Part shown: positions 33,601 through 43,900 of the stretch, one piece after another | Position numbering within the stretch: the stretch's first letter is position 1 | Layout of the letters: every line of letters begins with the position of its first letter | Assembly (NCBI RefSeq): GCF_000498575.2 | Contig: NZ_AWSQ01000001.1 | Location: 417,984 to 481,983 of the forward strand | DNA from: Pseudomonas taeanensis MS-3 | Lineage (GTDB): Bacteria > Pseudomonadota > Gammaproteobacteria > Pseudomonadales > Pseudomonadaceae | Direction: 5' to 3' | Length of the DNA stretch: 64,000 nt | Position numbers and translations under genes: made by a program | The notes under the pieces: generated by a model | The model's input: the letters and a program-made list of their open reading frames with translations, nothing else | The model's database searches: none | What the model was told of the DNA's origin: nothing

Positions 33601-35916
33601 TACGGCACTCACGCCGACATCAGTGCCAGCAAGCAGTACGAGGAAGAAATCCATGCGGCCCGCGCCTTCCTCCAGGCGGTACTCGACTCGGCCACCGGCG
33701 TATCGATCATCGCCACCGACCGCAACGGCCTGATCACCCTGTTCAACTCCGGCGCCGAGCGCCTGCTCGGCTACCGTGCAGAAGAGATGGTCGAACGCTG
33801 CACGCCTGCGACTTTTCATCTGGACAGCGAGGTGCAGCTGCGCGGCGCCGAACTCAGTCAGACCCTGGGACAGCCGCTCGAGGGCTTCGAAGTATTCGTG
33901 CACAACTCACGCACAGGCGAGCCGGAAACCCGCCAGTGGACCTATGTCTGCAAGGATGGCCGACAACGCCGAGTTAACCTGACCATCAGCGCCATCCACG
34001 ACGGCTCAGGGAGTATCAGCGGCTTCCTCGGTATTGCCAGCGACATCAGCGCCTTGCAACAGGCCACTCGCGCCTTGCAGAAGAGTGAGAGTCAGTTCCG
34101 CGGCATGGTCACCAACCTGCCCGGCGTGGTCTATCGCTGCCGCAACGACGCAGCCTGGACCATGAGCTATATGAGCGAGGAAATTCTCGCCCTGAGCGGC
34201 TACCCGGCCGCCGATTTGATCGACAACCGGGTGCGCAGTTATGCCAGCGTGATTCATCCGGACGACCTGCCAGTGACTTACGGTGCCGCGGACGCCATCG
34301 CGCGCCGAGAAGTCTTCGAGCTGACCTACCGGCTGCTGCATGCCGACGGTCATAGCGTCTGGGTCAGGGAAAAAGGCCGTGGCGAATACGACAGTCGGGG
34401 CAATCTGCTGTGGATCAGCGGGTTCATCTGGGACATCAGCGAGCGCAAGGCGGTCGAGGACGAACTCAAACTCATCCAGCAGCGCTTCAGCATTGCCTTC
34501 AGCTCCGCGCCCCTGGGCATGGCCCTGGTGTCACTGCAGAACCACTGGCTGGAGGTCAACGACCAACTCTGCCGCATGTTCGGCTACAGCCGTGACGAGC
34601 TGCTGCTCACCACGCCGCAGCAACTGACCCATCCTGATGATCAGCACGCCAGCCGGCACAACGTCGAGGACCTGCTGGCCGGTCGTATCAATGCCTACCA
34701 GATGGAGAAACCCTACCTGGACAAACAGGGCAAGATTATCTGGGTGCTGCTCAGCGTCTCGCTGGTGCGCGACCGGGAGGGCCAGCCCCTGCACTTCATC
34801 GCCCAATTCCAGGACTTCAGCGACCGGGTCGCCGCCGAGCGCGCGCTGCGCGAACGCGAGGACTACCTGCGCACCCTGCTGGATAACGTGCTCGACGCGA
34901 TTATCAGCTTCGACGAACTCGGCGCGATCGAGACCTTCAACCAGGCCGCCGAGCATATCTTCGGCTACTGCCTGGCCGAGGTCACCGGGCGCAACGTCAG
35001 CCTGCTGATGCCCGCATCCGCAGAGTCGGAGTCAAGCGACCCCTTTGCTCTGCGGCTGGGCCGCGAACAAACTCACAGCCTCGACACGGTACGTGAGATT
35101 CAGGGCCTCAAGCGCAACGGCGAAACCTTCACCATGGAGCTGGCGGTCTCGCAAATCAGCCACCAGGGCGAGCGGCGCTGTATCGCGGTGATCCGCGACA
35201 TCAGCGAACGCAAGCGCATCGAGCGGATGAAGAACGAATTCGTCTCCACCGTCAGTCATGAACTGCGCACGCCATTGACCTCCATCGCCGGCTCGCTGGG
35301 TCTGATCAATGGCGGTGCCCTGGGCGAGGTGCCGGCCAGCATGCAGCAGATGCTGAGCATCGCCCAGGACAACAGCCTGCGCCTGAGCGAGCTGATCAAC
35401 GACCTGCTGGACATGGACAAGCTGGTCGCCGGGCAGATGAGCTTCGAGCTGTGCGAACAACCACTGATGCCCCTGGTCGAGCAGGCGTTGCAACATAACC
35501 AGCCCTATGCCAACCAATACCAGGTGCAGTTGCAGCTGAGCCAGCGCGCCGATGCGGTTCAGGTGCGGGTCGACAGTCAGCGCCTGGGCCAGGTCCTGGC
35601 CAATCTGCTGTCCAATGCGGCGAAATTCTCCCCCACCGGTCAGACGGTGGAGATCCGCGTGCAGCAGCACGCCGAGCAGGTGCGGGTCAGCGTGCAGGAC
35701 CTGGGCCCAGGTATTCCCGCCGCCTTCCACCAGCGCATCTTTCAGAAGTTCGCCCAGGCCGACGCCTCCAGCACCCGCGAGAAGGGCGGCACCGGCCTGG
35801 GTCTGGCAATCAGCAAGGAAATCATCGAACACATGGGCGGCCAGATTGGTTTCGACTCACGGCACGGCGAGGGCACCACCTTCTGGTTCGAACTGCCGTA
35901 CGAGGGCGCGGCATGA
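30691..35916 (+). CDS. giant sensor histidine kinase (2 GAF, 6 PAS)
   Basis: Kinase of 1741 aa. A periplasmic sensor (about 37-336) lies between two membrane helices (13-36 and 337-357). It is followed by GAF (384-555), GAF (573-713) and six PAS units (starting near 734, 863, 992, 1135, 1265 and 1390), most closing with a DIS or DFS motif. HisKA has H1523 in VSHELRTPL, and HATPase (about 1628-1741) has NLLSNAAKFSP and KGGTGLGLAISKE. There is no receiver of its own, so it must phosphorylate a separate one, probably the stand-alone receivers downstream. The stop codon overlaps the next gene in ATGA. Confidence 0.93.
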   Translation: MSSMNSPEKSAATRWIVGLGSLSLALFFTALGWRALSERETLWQFQIAKQGELQQLALQNTQFALQKQAQVLVESIAADAWVVELVRQAYELQRHTAGQNSAELNAIRNQLYTRLAPRWRNLQREHPFRLYVHLAPRVNVLLRVHEPEAFGDAQSEQRPMVRDALRDGLSKAGLGLSRGSLGMRAVTLLQVEGSSGAVTIGAVEVALGVLNNLQQLDRELNAGIALLLPQHAFEQPRSGESLRGLGSETDNWRLMDYSRPQLEQWQARNMLPDPDSGTTLKLLEDQGRTYLLNQIELSGYRPTETTDASAPAIALTWRDVSEQFSLHQDEKRWLLGKWLVAWLGAEALLLVLLLATRNSTQTMMRRHQDELQRKHQQSEHSRQLLAIIAQAQAVYIGAQNHEQAFDALLLRILELTASQFGFIGEVLQDADGAPYLRTYAINDLAGDRANTQGYAESSFGGLELRNLDSLFGEVICSGHTVIDNAPTDDLRCFGLPSALPPVQTFAGLPIHAHGRLVGMLGLANHAAGYSPELAGHLQSVLATLGQLIEALHRDTLREQAQHRLQRQQSALRALNEIAALPKLLSQEQLRQALQVGASYYQTPLAIISQIEDDDYRVLVQVSPADTLHDDQHFPLGHTYCSITLQSDSVLAIERMAQSPHAGHPCYAEFALESYIGIGIWVGGRRFGTLNFSSAEARSQPFDEADHEFLRLFARWVGSTLERQQQEQARQTLLERLDESQRIARLGHWEVNLENGELYWSSMVFEIFGRDPEDFTPSAKAFRQAVHADDRALLAASEQHVLAGGTYDVVHRIVRPSGEVRWVHELAHLQPDQRGRMTRLIGTVQDISERAKAEAALKEQSQRLASIIEGTHVGTWELNLRSGATQFNELWAEIIGYRLDELAPLDIHKALSFVHPDDLPQAHELLQRHCRRELPYYDYQCRMRHKHGHWVWVHVRGRVERWSADGKPLMMYGTHADISASKQYEEEIHAARAFLQAVLDSATGVSIIATDRNGLITLFNSGAERLLGYRAEEMVERCTPATFHLDSEVQLRGAELSQTLGQPLEGFEVFVHNSRTGEPETRQWTYVCKDGRQRRVNLTISAIHDGSGSISGFLGIASDISALQQATRALQKSESQFRGMVTNLPGVVYRCRNDAAWTMSYMSEEILALSGYPAADLIDNRVRSYASVIHPDDLPVTYGAADAIARREVFELTYRLLHADGHSVWVREKGRGEYDSRGNLLWISGFIWDISERKAVEDELKLIQQRFSIAFSSAPLGMALVSLQNHWLEVNDQLCRMFGYSRDELLLTTPQQLTHPDDQHASRHNVEDLLAGRINAYQMEKPYLDKQGKIIWVLLSVSLVRDREGQPLHFIAQFQDFSDRVAAERALREREDYLRTLLDNVLDAIISFDELGAIETFNQAAEHIFGYCLAEVTGRNVSLLMPASAESESSDPFALRLGREQTHSLDTVREIQGLKRNGETFTMELAVSQISHQGERRCIAVIRDISERKRIERMKNEFVSTVSHELRTPLTSIAGSLGLINGGALGEVPASMQQMLSIAQDNSLRLSELINDLLDMDKLVAGQMSFELCEQPLMPLVEQALQHNQPYANQYQVQLQLSQRADAVQVRVDSQRLGQVLANLLSNAAKFSPTGQTVEIRVQQHAEQVRVSVQDLGPGIPAAFHQRIFQKFAQADASSTREKGGTGLGLAISKEIIEHMGGQIGFDSRHGEGTTFWFELPYEGAA

Positions 35917-37874
35917 GCCCCTTCAGCGACCAGCCAACCCCCTCGCAGAATCGCCGCACCCTGGGCCGGACGCTCAGCTGGGGGCTGAGCCTGGGCCTGT
36001 TGCTGTTACTCGGCGTAGGCGTCGAGCTGCTGCTCCAGCAGTATCACCTGCGCCAACACGAGACCATTCAACAACGGCTCACCGCCAGTGCCGGTGAGGT
36101 TCGCGCGGTGCTGCTCAGCGAGTTGAGCTCCACCTTGCACCTCGCCACCGGCCTGGCCTCCTACATCACCGCCAAGCAAGGGCAGCTGGATGAAGCGGAG
36201 CTGCAACCCTGGCTGCAGGGCTTGCTGCGTCAGGGCCGCTATATCCGCAACATTGGCCTGGCCCCGGACAACCGCATCAGCTACATCTACCCGTTGGCGG
36301 GCAACGAAGCCGCACTCGGCCTCTACTACCCCGATATGGTCAAACAGTGGCCCGCGGTGCAGCGCATCATCGCCAACCGCACGCCTATGCTCGACGGCCC
36401 GCTACGACTGGTTCAGGGCGGCAACGGGCTGATCTACAGAGTCCCGGTGTTCCTCGATGATCAACGCTACTGGGGCATGATCAGTACGGTGATCGATTAC
36501 GACCAGCTGTACGCCCTGGTACAACAGGTGGCCCGCCAACGTGATCTGTCCATCCAGCTCAACCGCCACGATGACGAGACCGCGGCCGACCTGCTCACCC
36601 TCAATCTGGACAGCGAATCACCAAGCGTGAGTTTGCCGGTCCGTTTCGCCGGGGCCCGTTGGCGACTCGAAGCCAGCGAACGGGTGGCGGATGAGCTACC
36701 GCTCGGCTGGCTGCGTTTGCTCGGCTGGAGCCTGGCGCTGGCCGTGGCCGGGCTGATTGGCCTGACCCTGCACGCGCAGAACCGTCAAGCGGCCCTGTTG
36801 CTGGCCCTCAACCGCAGTCAGCGGCAATTCCATCAGGCGTTCGAGATGGCCCCGCAGGGTTTGGCCCTGCTCGACCTCGAGGGTCGGCTACTGGCGGTCA
36901 ACCAAACCCTCTGTCTGCTGCTCCAGCGCAGCCCGCAGAGCCTGCTCGGCCAGCCCCTCAGCCGGTTCAGTGATGATCCACTGAGTGCCCGGCTGGACGG
37001 TGATCTGGCCGAGCTCGGCGGCGAACAGGGGCGCACCTGGCAGCTGCGCCTGCTCGACGCGCAAGGCGAAAGTATCGATGTGGAACTGAGTGCCGCGGCC
37101 CTGAGCGCCGATCAGAGTACGCAAGGCAGCTGGATCATGCATATCCAGGACATCCGCGAGAGCAAGCGCCTGCAGCGCCTGCAAAGTGAATTCGTCTCCA
37201 CCGTCAGCCACGAGCTGCGCACTCCGCTGACCGCCATCAGCGGCCCACTGGAGCTGATCAACGCGGGCGCCCTGGGCGAGGTGCCGGAAAGCCTGCGGCA
37301 GATGTTGCAGATCGCCCAGCACAACAGCCAGCGCCTGGCCATGCTGATCAACGACCTGCTGGATATCGGCAAGTTGGAAGCGGGCAAGATCGTTTTCGAC
37401 CTGCAACCGCAAGCCTTGCAGCCCCTACTCGACCAAGCCCTGAGCAGCAACCAGGCCTATGCCGCGGAATACGCGGTCAACCTGCGCCAGATCGGCGTCT
37501 GCGAGGACTGGCTCAACGTCGATGGGCTACGCCTGCAGCAGGTGCTGAGCAACCTGCTGTCCAACGCCGCCAAGTTTTCACCTCGCGGCAGCGATGTCGA
37601 GCTCTACACTGAACGACTAGGCGCACAGCTGCGCCTCAGCGTACGTGATCGCGGTCCGGGAATACCCACGGCCTTTCAAAGCCGCATCTTTCAGAAATTT
37701 GCCCAGGCCGACGCCTCCGATACCCGCCAGAAAGGCGGCACTGGCCTGGGTTTGGCCATCAGCAAGGAGTTGATCGAGCGTATGCACGGATGTATCGGCT
37801 TTGACTCGCAGGAAGGCCAGGGCACCACGTTCTGGTTCGAACTCCCGCTGCACCCCACTGAGGCACAGGCATGA
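35913..37874 (+). CDS. membrane sensor histidine kinase with CHASE-like sensor and PAS
   Basis: Kinase of 653 aa. Membrane helices at 18-40 and 264-287 enclose a periplasmic domain of about 220 residues with a CHASE-like pattern (IRNIGLAPDNRISYIYPLAG). One PAS (about 297-410) precedes HisKA with H433 and a HATPase (535-648). It lacks a receiver. The HisKA core FVSTVSHELRTPLT and the GALGEVPES segment are nearly the same as in the other three kinases, showing recent paralogy. It overlaps both neighbours by ATGA. Confidence 0.92.
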   Translation: MSPFSDQPTPSQNRRTLGRTLSWGLSLGLLLLLGVGVELLLQQYHLRQHETIQQRLTASAGEVRAVLLSELSSTLHLATGLASYITAKQGQLDEAELQPWLQGLLRQGRYIRNIGLAPDNRISYIYPLAGNEAALGLYYPDMVKQWPAVQRIIANRTPMLDGPLRLVQGGNGLIYRVPVFLDDQRYWGMISTVIDYDQLYALVQQVARQRDLSIQLNRHDDETAADLLTLNLDSESPSVSLPVRFAGARWRLEASERVADELPLGWLRLLGWSLALAVAGLIGLTLHAQNRQAALLLALNRSQRQFHQAFEMAPQGLALLDLEGRLLAVNQTLCLLLQRSPQSLLGQPLSRFSDDPLSARLDGDLAELGGEQGRTWQLRLLDAQGESIDVELSAAALSADQSTQGSWIMHIQDIRESKRLQRLQSEFVSTVSHELRTPLTAISGPLELINAGALGEVPESLRQMLQIAQHNSQRLAMLINDLLDIGKLEAGKIVFDLQPQALQPLLDQALSSNQAYAAEYAVNLRQIGVCEDWLNVDGLRLQQVLSNLLSNAAKFSPRGSDVELYTERLGAQLRLSVRDRGPGIPTAFQSRIFQKFAQADASDTRQKGGTGLGLAISKELIERMHGCIGFDSQEGQGTTFWFELPLHPTEAQA

Positions 37875-40474
37875 GCGACCCAAGGAAGACACCCACGACG
37901 GGCTATTGGCGAGCTTTTTTCAGCCGCCGCAACGCCATCGCCTGGGCCGTGCTGGCCATCGCCCTGCTGGCCAACCTGGCCGTGTGGCAGTACCTGCACA
38001 GCCGCGAGAACCTGGCCGCCGAAGGTCAGTTCCAGCTACTGACCAACGAGGTCAGCGGAGCCATCCGCAAGCGTATGATCGACCATGAGCAGATTCTGCT
38101 GGGTGGCGCCGGCCTGTATGACGCCAGCCGACAGGTCGACCGGAACGAGTGGCGTGTGTATGTCGAGCGTTTGAACCTGGCCGCCAACTACCCCGGCATT
38201 CAGGGGGTGGGCTTTGCCCGTATCCTGCAACCGCAGGCAGTGGCCAAGTTCGAGGCCGATGTGCGACGTGAGGGCTTTCCCAACTTCACCTTGCGTCCGC
38301 CCGGAACGCGCGAACTGTATAGCTCGATCCTGTTTCTCGAACCATTCAGCGGGCGCAACCTGGCTGCCTTCGGCTACGACATGCTTTCCGAGCCGACCCG
38401 TCACGCCGCCATTCTGGCCGCCGCACGCAGCGGTGAGAGCCGCATCACCGGACGGGTGACCCTGGTCCAGGAAACCCATGGCAAGGTGCAGGCCGGCCTG
38501 CTGATGTATGTGCCCGTATACCGCTCAGGCCAGCCCCTGGGCACGCCCGAACAACGTCTCGACGCCTTGCGCGGGGTGGTCTACAGCCCCTATCGGATGG
38601 ATGACCTGATGGCCGGCATCATCGGTGACCAGGCGCCCAAATTGGACTTCGCCATCTATGACGGTGACCAGCCGCGCAGCGAGAACCTTCTGTTCAACAG
38701 CCAGGAGCAGCAGGTCGATCGCCAGCCCCTGCTGAGCAAACAGCTGCAACTGCCACTCTATGGGCAGAACTGGACCCTGAACTTCAGCAGCCGACCGACC
38801 TTCGAGGCCGGCTTTCACAACGACGGTATCCTCGTGTTGCTGGGCGCCGGTGTCAGCCTGCTGCTGTTCGTCCTAGCGTCCCAGCTCACCCTGCGCCGCG
38901 AACAAGCCGAGGCTCTGGCACAGAGGATGACCGTGCAGATTCGCCAGAGCAGCGAGGACCTGCGCAAGAGCGAGGAGCGTCAAAGCCTGGTGCTCAAGGG
39001 CAGCAATGACGGCTGGTGGGATATCGACCTGCAGGTCCAGAGTTTCATCGCCTCGGCGCGCGCCTGGGAAATGCTCGGCTACCCGCCCGACGAGAGCCCC
39101 CAGGCCATCGACCGCTGGCATCAGCTGGTACTCCCCGAAGACCTCGGAGCACTGCAGGACAGTCTGCGCCAAGCCATCGAGTCCGGCGCCGAGTCGTTCA
39201 GCAGTGAGGCGCGCATGCTGCAGCTGAACGGAAATCAGCTGCCGGTACTGCTGCGCGGCTTCATCCAGCGCGACGCTGCGGGCCGGCCGCTGCGCTTGAG
39301 CGGCACCATGCAGGACCTCAGTGAGGCCAAGCGTATCGAACGAATGAAGAACGAGTTCGTCTCTACCGTCAGCCATGAGCTGCGCACCCCGCTGACCTCC
39401 ATTTCCGGTGCCTTGGGCCTGGTCAACGGCGGCGCCTTGGGTGAGGTCCCCCCCTTGATGGGGCAGATGCTGCAGATCGCGCAACAAAACAGCCAACGTC
39501 TCAGCCACCTGATCAACGACCTGCTGGATATGGAAAAGCTGGCCGCCGGCAAGTTGTCCTTCGAGCTGCATATCCAACCGATCAAGCCGTTGATCGAGCA
39601 GGCCTTAGTGGCCAACCAGGCCTTCGCCGAACAGCACCAGGTCAGTTTTCAATTCGATCAGCCCGGCGACATGTGGGTACGGGCGGACGCCCTGCGCCTG
39701 CAACAGGTGCTGAGCAACTACCTGTCCAATGCCTGCAAGTTTTCCCCGGCCGGCTCTGCCATACGCATCCATACCGAATTACGCGGTTCGCTGGTGCGGG
39801 TCAGCGTCTGCGACCAAGGACCGGGCATTCCTGCGGAATTCCAGAATCGCATCTTCGAAAAATTCGCCCAGGCCGATGGCTCGGATCGACGCGAGCAGGC
39901 CGGTACCGGGCTTGGCCTGGCCATCTCCAAGGAGCTGATCGAACGCATGGACGGCAGCGTCGGCTTCCATTCGGTACCAGGCCAGGGCGCCACCTTCTGG
40001 TTCGAACTGCCACTGATCGAAGAGCACTCACTGCCGAGCCGCAGCCCGCCAGGGTCAGCGGCGCCCCTGGTGCTGGTGGTGGAAGACGAGCCTGGCATCG
40101 TCCACCTGCTGGAAGTCATGCTCAGTCACGCCGGCTACCGGGTCGACAGTGTGTTCAGTGAGAGTCAGGCCCTGCAGCGACTGGCGGAAGGTGAATACGC
40201 CGCCATCACCCTCGACATGCGCCTGAGCGACGGTCACGGCCTGGCATTGATTCGCGACCTGCGGCGTAACCCAGCCACCCACCACCTGCCAATTCTGGTG
40301 ATTTCCGCCTACTGTGGCGAAGGCCGCAAACTGCTGGACCGGGTTGATGACAACATTGCCTGGCTGGAGAAGCCGATCAACGAGGCCCTGTTATTGGAGA
40401 CCCTGGATCAGTTCATCACCACGTCGAGCCAAGCCGCCATTGAACATACCGCTGGCCACGAGGCCTTAGAGTGA
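37871..40474 (+). CDS. CHASE-PAS hybrid histidine kinase with receiver
   Basis: Hybrid kinase of 867 aa. Helix 19-40, a CHASE domain (about 52-280; YPGIQGVGFARILQP) and helix 319-340 form the sensor. PAS (373-488) comes next, then HisKA with H502, HATPase (605-718) and a C-terminal receiver (732-850) with D782 in ITLDMRLSDG. CHASE domains commonly sense small extracellular molecules, but none can be named here. A stand-alone receiver gene follows 39 bp downstream. This kinase-receiver pair is mirrored by the next kinase-receiver pair. Confidence 0.93.
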   Translation: MSDPRKTPTTGYWRAFFSRRNAIAWAVLAIALLANLAVWQYLHSRENLAAEGQFQLLTNEVSGAIRKRMIDHEQILLGGAGLYDASRQVDRNEWRVYVERLNLAANYPGIQGVGFARILQPQAVAKFEADVRREGFPNFTLRPPGTRELYSSILFLEPFSGRNLAAFGYDMLSEPTRHAAILAAARSGESRITGRVTLVQETHGKVQAGLLMYVPVYRSGQPLGTPEQRLDALRGVVYSPYRMDDLMAGIIGDQAPKLDFAIYDGDQPRSENLLFNSQEQQVDRQPLLSKQLQLPLYGQNWTLNFSSRPTFEAGFHNDGILVLLGAGVSLLLFVLASQLTLRREQAEALAQRMTVQIRQSSEDLRKSEERQSLVLKGSNDGWWDIDLQVQSFIASARAWEMLGYPPDESPQAIDRWHQLVLPEDLGALQDSLRQAIESGAESFSSEARMLQLNGNQLPVLLRGFIQRDAAGRPLRLSGTMQDLSEAKRIERMKNEFVSTVSHELRTPLTSISGALGLVNGGALGEVPPLMGQMLQIAQQNSQRLSHLINDLLDMEKLAAGKLSFELHIQPIKPLIEQALVANQAFAEQHQVSFQFDQPGDMWVRADALRLQQVLSNYLSNACKFSPAGSAIRIHTELRGSLVRVSVCDQGPGIPAEFQNRIFEKFAQADGSDRREQAGTGLGLAISKELIERMDGSVGFHSVPGQGATFWFELPLIEEHSLPSRSPPGSAAPLVLVVEDEPGIVHLLEVMLSHAGYRVDSVFSESQALQRLAEGEYAAITLDMRLSDGHGLALIRDLRRNPATHHLPILVISAYCGEGRKLLDRVDDNIAWLEKPINEALLLETLDQFITTSSQAAIEHTAGHEALE

Positions 40475-40513
40475 GCAGGCTAAACAACCTGCCAGCGATA
40501 CTGGAGTAGTGCC

Positions 40514-40900
40514 ATGAGAGAGTTCAAACGCATCCTGCATGTAGAGGACGACCCTTCGATCCAGGCCGTGGCCAAGGTGGCTCTGGAGGCGGTGGGTGGC
40601 TTCGAAGTGCTCTCCTGCAGCTCTGGCACTGAAGCGCTGGAAAAAGTCCAGGCCTTCGACCCTGACTTCATTCTGCTGGATGTGATGATGCCCGGTATGG
40701 ATGGCCCGCAGACCCTGGCGGAGCTCGGCGAACTGATCGATATCAGACAGATCCCGGTGGCTTTCATGACGGCCAAGGTGCAACCCGCGGAAGTCGAGCA
40801 CTACCGCAGCCTGGGTGCTCGCGATGTGATCACCAAACCCTTCGATCCGATGCAGCTGGCCACTCAGGTGCGGGATATCTGGAACCTGGCGCATGCTTAA
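40514..40900 (+). CDS. stand-alone receiver protein, copy 1
   Basis: CheY-like receiver of 128 aa. Acidic pair EDD (11-13), phosphoacceptor D56 in FILLDVMMPGMDG, the threonine in AFMTAKV and the lysine in ITKPFDP are present, so it should be phosphorylated. There is no output domain. Roughly 80% of residues match the second stand-alone receiver at 44085-44471, including VEDDPSIQAVAKVALEAVGG. It may shuttle phosphate from the receiver-less kinases to the Hpt protein or act by protein contact. Confidence 0.93.
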   Translation: MREFKRILHVEDDPSIQAVAKVALEAVGGFEVLSCSSGTEALEKVQAFDPDFILLDVMMPGMDGPQTLAELGELIDIRQIPVAFMTAKVQPAEVEHYRSLGARDVITKPFDPMQLATQVRDIWNLAHA

Positions 40901-40939
40901 CCGCTCACAAGTGCTGCATCGCTCTGGGGGTGCATTAAC

Positions 40940-43900
40940 ATGGCTCTAGCCCCCACTGGCCCGGCCCTCCCTGTCAACGAAGCCGCACGACTGGCCGAGC
41001 TTGAGCGCTACGGGCTGCTGGACAGCCCTGCCGAAGAGGAGTTCGATGACTTCAGTCACCTCGCCGCACAGCTCTGCGCAACGCCGATTGCCCTGATCTC
41101 CCTGGTGGATGAGCAGCGTCAGTGGTTCAAGAGCAAAGTGGGCCTGGATGCCTGCGAAACGCCTCGTGAGTACGCCTTCTGTGCCCACTCCATTCTCGCC
41201 AACCAGCTCTTCGAGGTGCCCGATGCCCTGGAAGATCCGCGCTTCTGCGACAACCCCCTGGTCACCGAGGCGCCGCATATCCGCTTCTACGCGGGCGTGC
41301 CACTGACCACTTCGAGCGGACACAACCTCGGCACCCTGTGCGTGATCGACCAACGCCCACGCCAACTCAGCGCGCCGCAGCGTAAGGGGCTGGCCCGCCT
41401 CGCCCGCCAGGTCGTGCGCTTGTGCGAGCTGCGTCGGAGTATGCGCCAACATGCCGAACAGGCGGCGATGCAGCGCGCCATTCTCAGCAGCGCCGGCACC
41501 GCGATCATCGCCACCACGCCCAGCGGCGCCATCAGCAGCGTCAACCCGGCCGCAGAGCAACTGCTCGGCTATGCCGAGGCCCAACTGCTCGACCAGGCGT
41601 TTGCAGCCACCCTGCTCGATCCCACGCAGTTGGCCAGCCGCGCAGAAAGCCTTGGCCATAAACTGGGTCAACCGCTTGCTGCGGACTTCTCAGTGCTGGT
41701 GAACAAAGCACTGCACGGTCAGGGCGAGTCCCGCGAGTGGACCTATGTGCGACAAGACGGCCATTACCTGCCCGTACTGCTGTCGATCTCGGCAATTCGT
41801 GACCAGCACGACTCGCTGCTCGGCTTCCTCGCCATCGCCCAGGACCTCAGTCAGCGCGAACAGGCCCAGCAGCGGCTGAAGCAGATCGCCGCGCAGCTTC
41901 CGGGCATGGTCTTTCAGGCATTGCTCACAAAGCAGGGCACGATTTGCTTCCCCTATGCCAGCGAAGGCATACAGGATATCTATGGGCTGGCCCGAGGCGA
42001 GGTCCGCGAACATACTGAGGCAGTGCTGGCCGCCATCCACGAGGACGACCGCGACAGTGTCAGCCAGGCCATCCTGCGCTCGGCCAGGGAACTGAGCCAG
42101 TGGCATCAGGAATATCGCGTGCGCCATCCACGCAAAGGGCTGATCTGGGTCGAGGGTATAGCCACTCCGCAACGCCAGGTCGATGACACCGTTATCTGGC
42201 ATGGGGTGATCACCGACATCAGCGAGCGCAAGCACGAGCAGGCGGAGCTGGAACAGCAGCAGGAGATGAATCGCCGACTGCTCGAAGCCCTCGCCGAGGG
42301 AGTGGTCACCTGCGACGCTCAGGGCCAGCTGACCCTGTTCAACCACACCGCCCAGCAATGGCATGGCACCGACATCAGTCAGCTCGCGCCCGAGCAGTGG
42401 GGCGACTATTACGACCTGTTCGAAGCCGATGGCCTGACACCGCTGGCCACTGCACGCATTCCGCTGCTGCGAGCACTGCAGGGCGAGCGGGTGCGCGAGG
42501 CGGAAATCAGCATAGTCGCCAAGGGCCAGGCGCCACGCTTCGTCGCTACCAATGCCGTTCCATTATTTACCCCCGGCGGTCGCCAACTCGGCGCCGTGGC
42601 AGTCATGCATGACATCACCGAACGCAAGCGTATCGAACGCATCCAGCGAGAGTTCGTCTCCACCGTCAGCCATGAACTGCGCACCCCGCTGACCTCGATT
42701 GCCGGTTCGCTGGGTCTGATCAATGGCGGTGCCCTGGGTGAGGTGCCCGCCAGCATGCAACACATGCTCGACATTGCGCACCACAACAGCCTGCGCCTGA
42801 GCCATCTGATCAACGACCTGCTGGACATGGACAAACTGGTCGCCGGCAAGATGACCTTCGACCTGCACAGTCATGAACTGGCCAGCCTGCTCAACGACAG
42901 CCAGACCAGCAACCAGGCCTACGCCGACCAGCATGGCGTGCAACTGATACTGGAGGAGTGCCCGCCGGTCCACTTGCGCGTCGATGCCATGCGCCTGCAG
43001 CAGGTCCTGGCCAACTTCCTCTCCAATGCCATCAAGTTCTCCCCAGCGGGTGCCCAGGTGCGCCTGCACAGCACGCTGCACGGCAACCGGCTGCGGATCA
43101 GCGTCAGTGACCTGGGGCCGGGTATTCCACTCTCGTTTCACGCCGGAATATTCCAGAAGTTCTCCCAGGCCGACGCCAGCGACAGCCGGCAAAAGGGCGG
43201 TACCGGCCTCGGCCTGGCCATCAGCAAGGAGCTGATCGAGCGCATGAGCGGGCAGATTGGTTTCGATTCGGTAGAAGGCCAGGGTGCGACCTTCTGGTGC
43301 GAGCTGCCGGTAGTGGAAAGCTCAGCCGTCACCACACTTCCCGAGGACAGTAGCAGCCCCTGGCTGCTGGTAGTCGAAGACGAGCCGGATATTGCCCATC
43401 TGCTGCGCCTGCTGCTGCAGCGTGCCGGGTATCGGGTGATGCTCGCCGCCAGCCTCGATGAAGCGCGCGTGCTGCTGGCCAAGCAGCATTTCGATGCGCT
43501 GACCCTGGACCTGCGCCTGCCGGATGGCAGCGGTCTGCAGCTGATCCGCGAGCTGCGCGACGACCCGGCAACCCTTACCTTGCCGGTGCTGGTGATCTCC
43601 GCTGCCAGCGATGCGGGACGCCTCAGTCTGAATGGCGGTTTTCAAGCCGTCGACTGGCTGGATAAACCGATTGACCAACAGCGCCTGTTGGCCAGCCTTG
43701 CTCAGGCGCTGCATGGCTTTCCAACGAAAACGCGGGTGTTGCATATTGAAGACGATGCCGACCTGCGTCAGGTCATTGCCGAACAAGGTCGCGCGCTTGC
43801 CGACTTTGTCTCCGCCAGCAGCCTCGCCCAGGCCCGCCAGCAGCTAGCCCAAGGCAACTTTGATCTGGTGTTGCTCGACCTCAGTCTGCCCGACGGCAAT

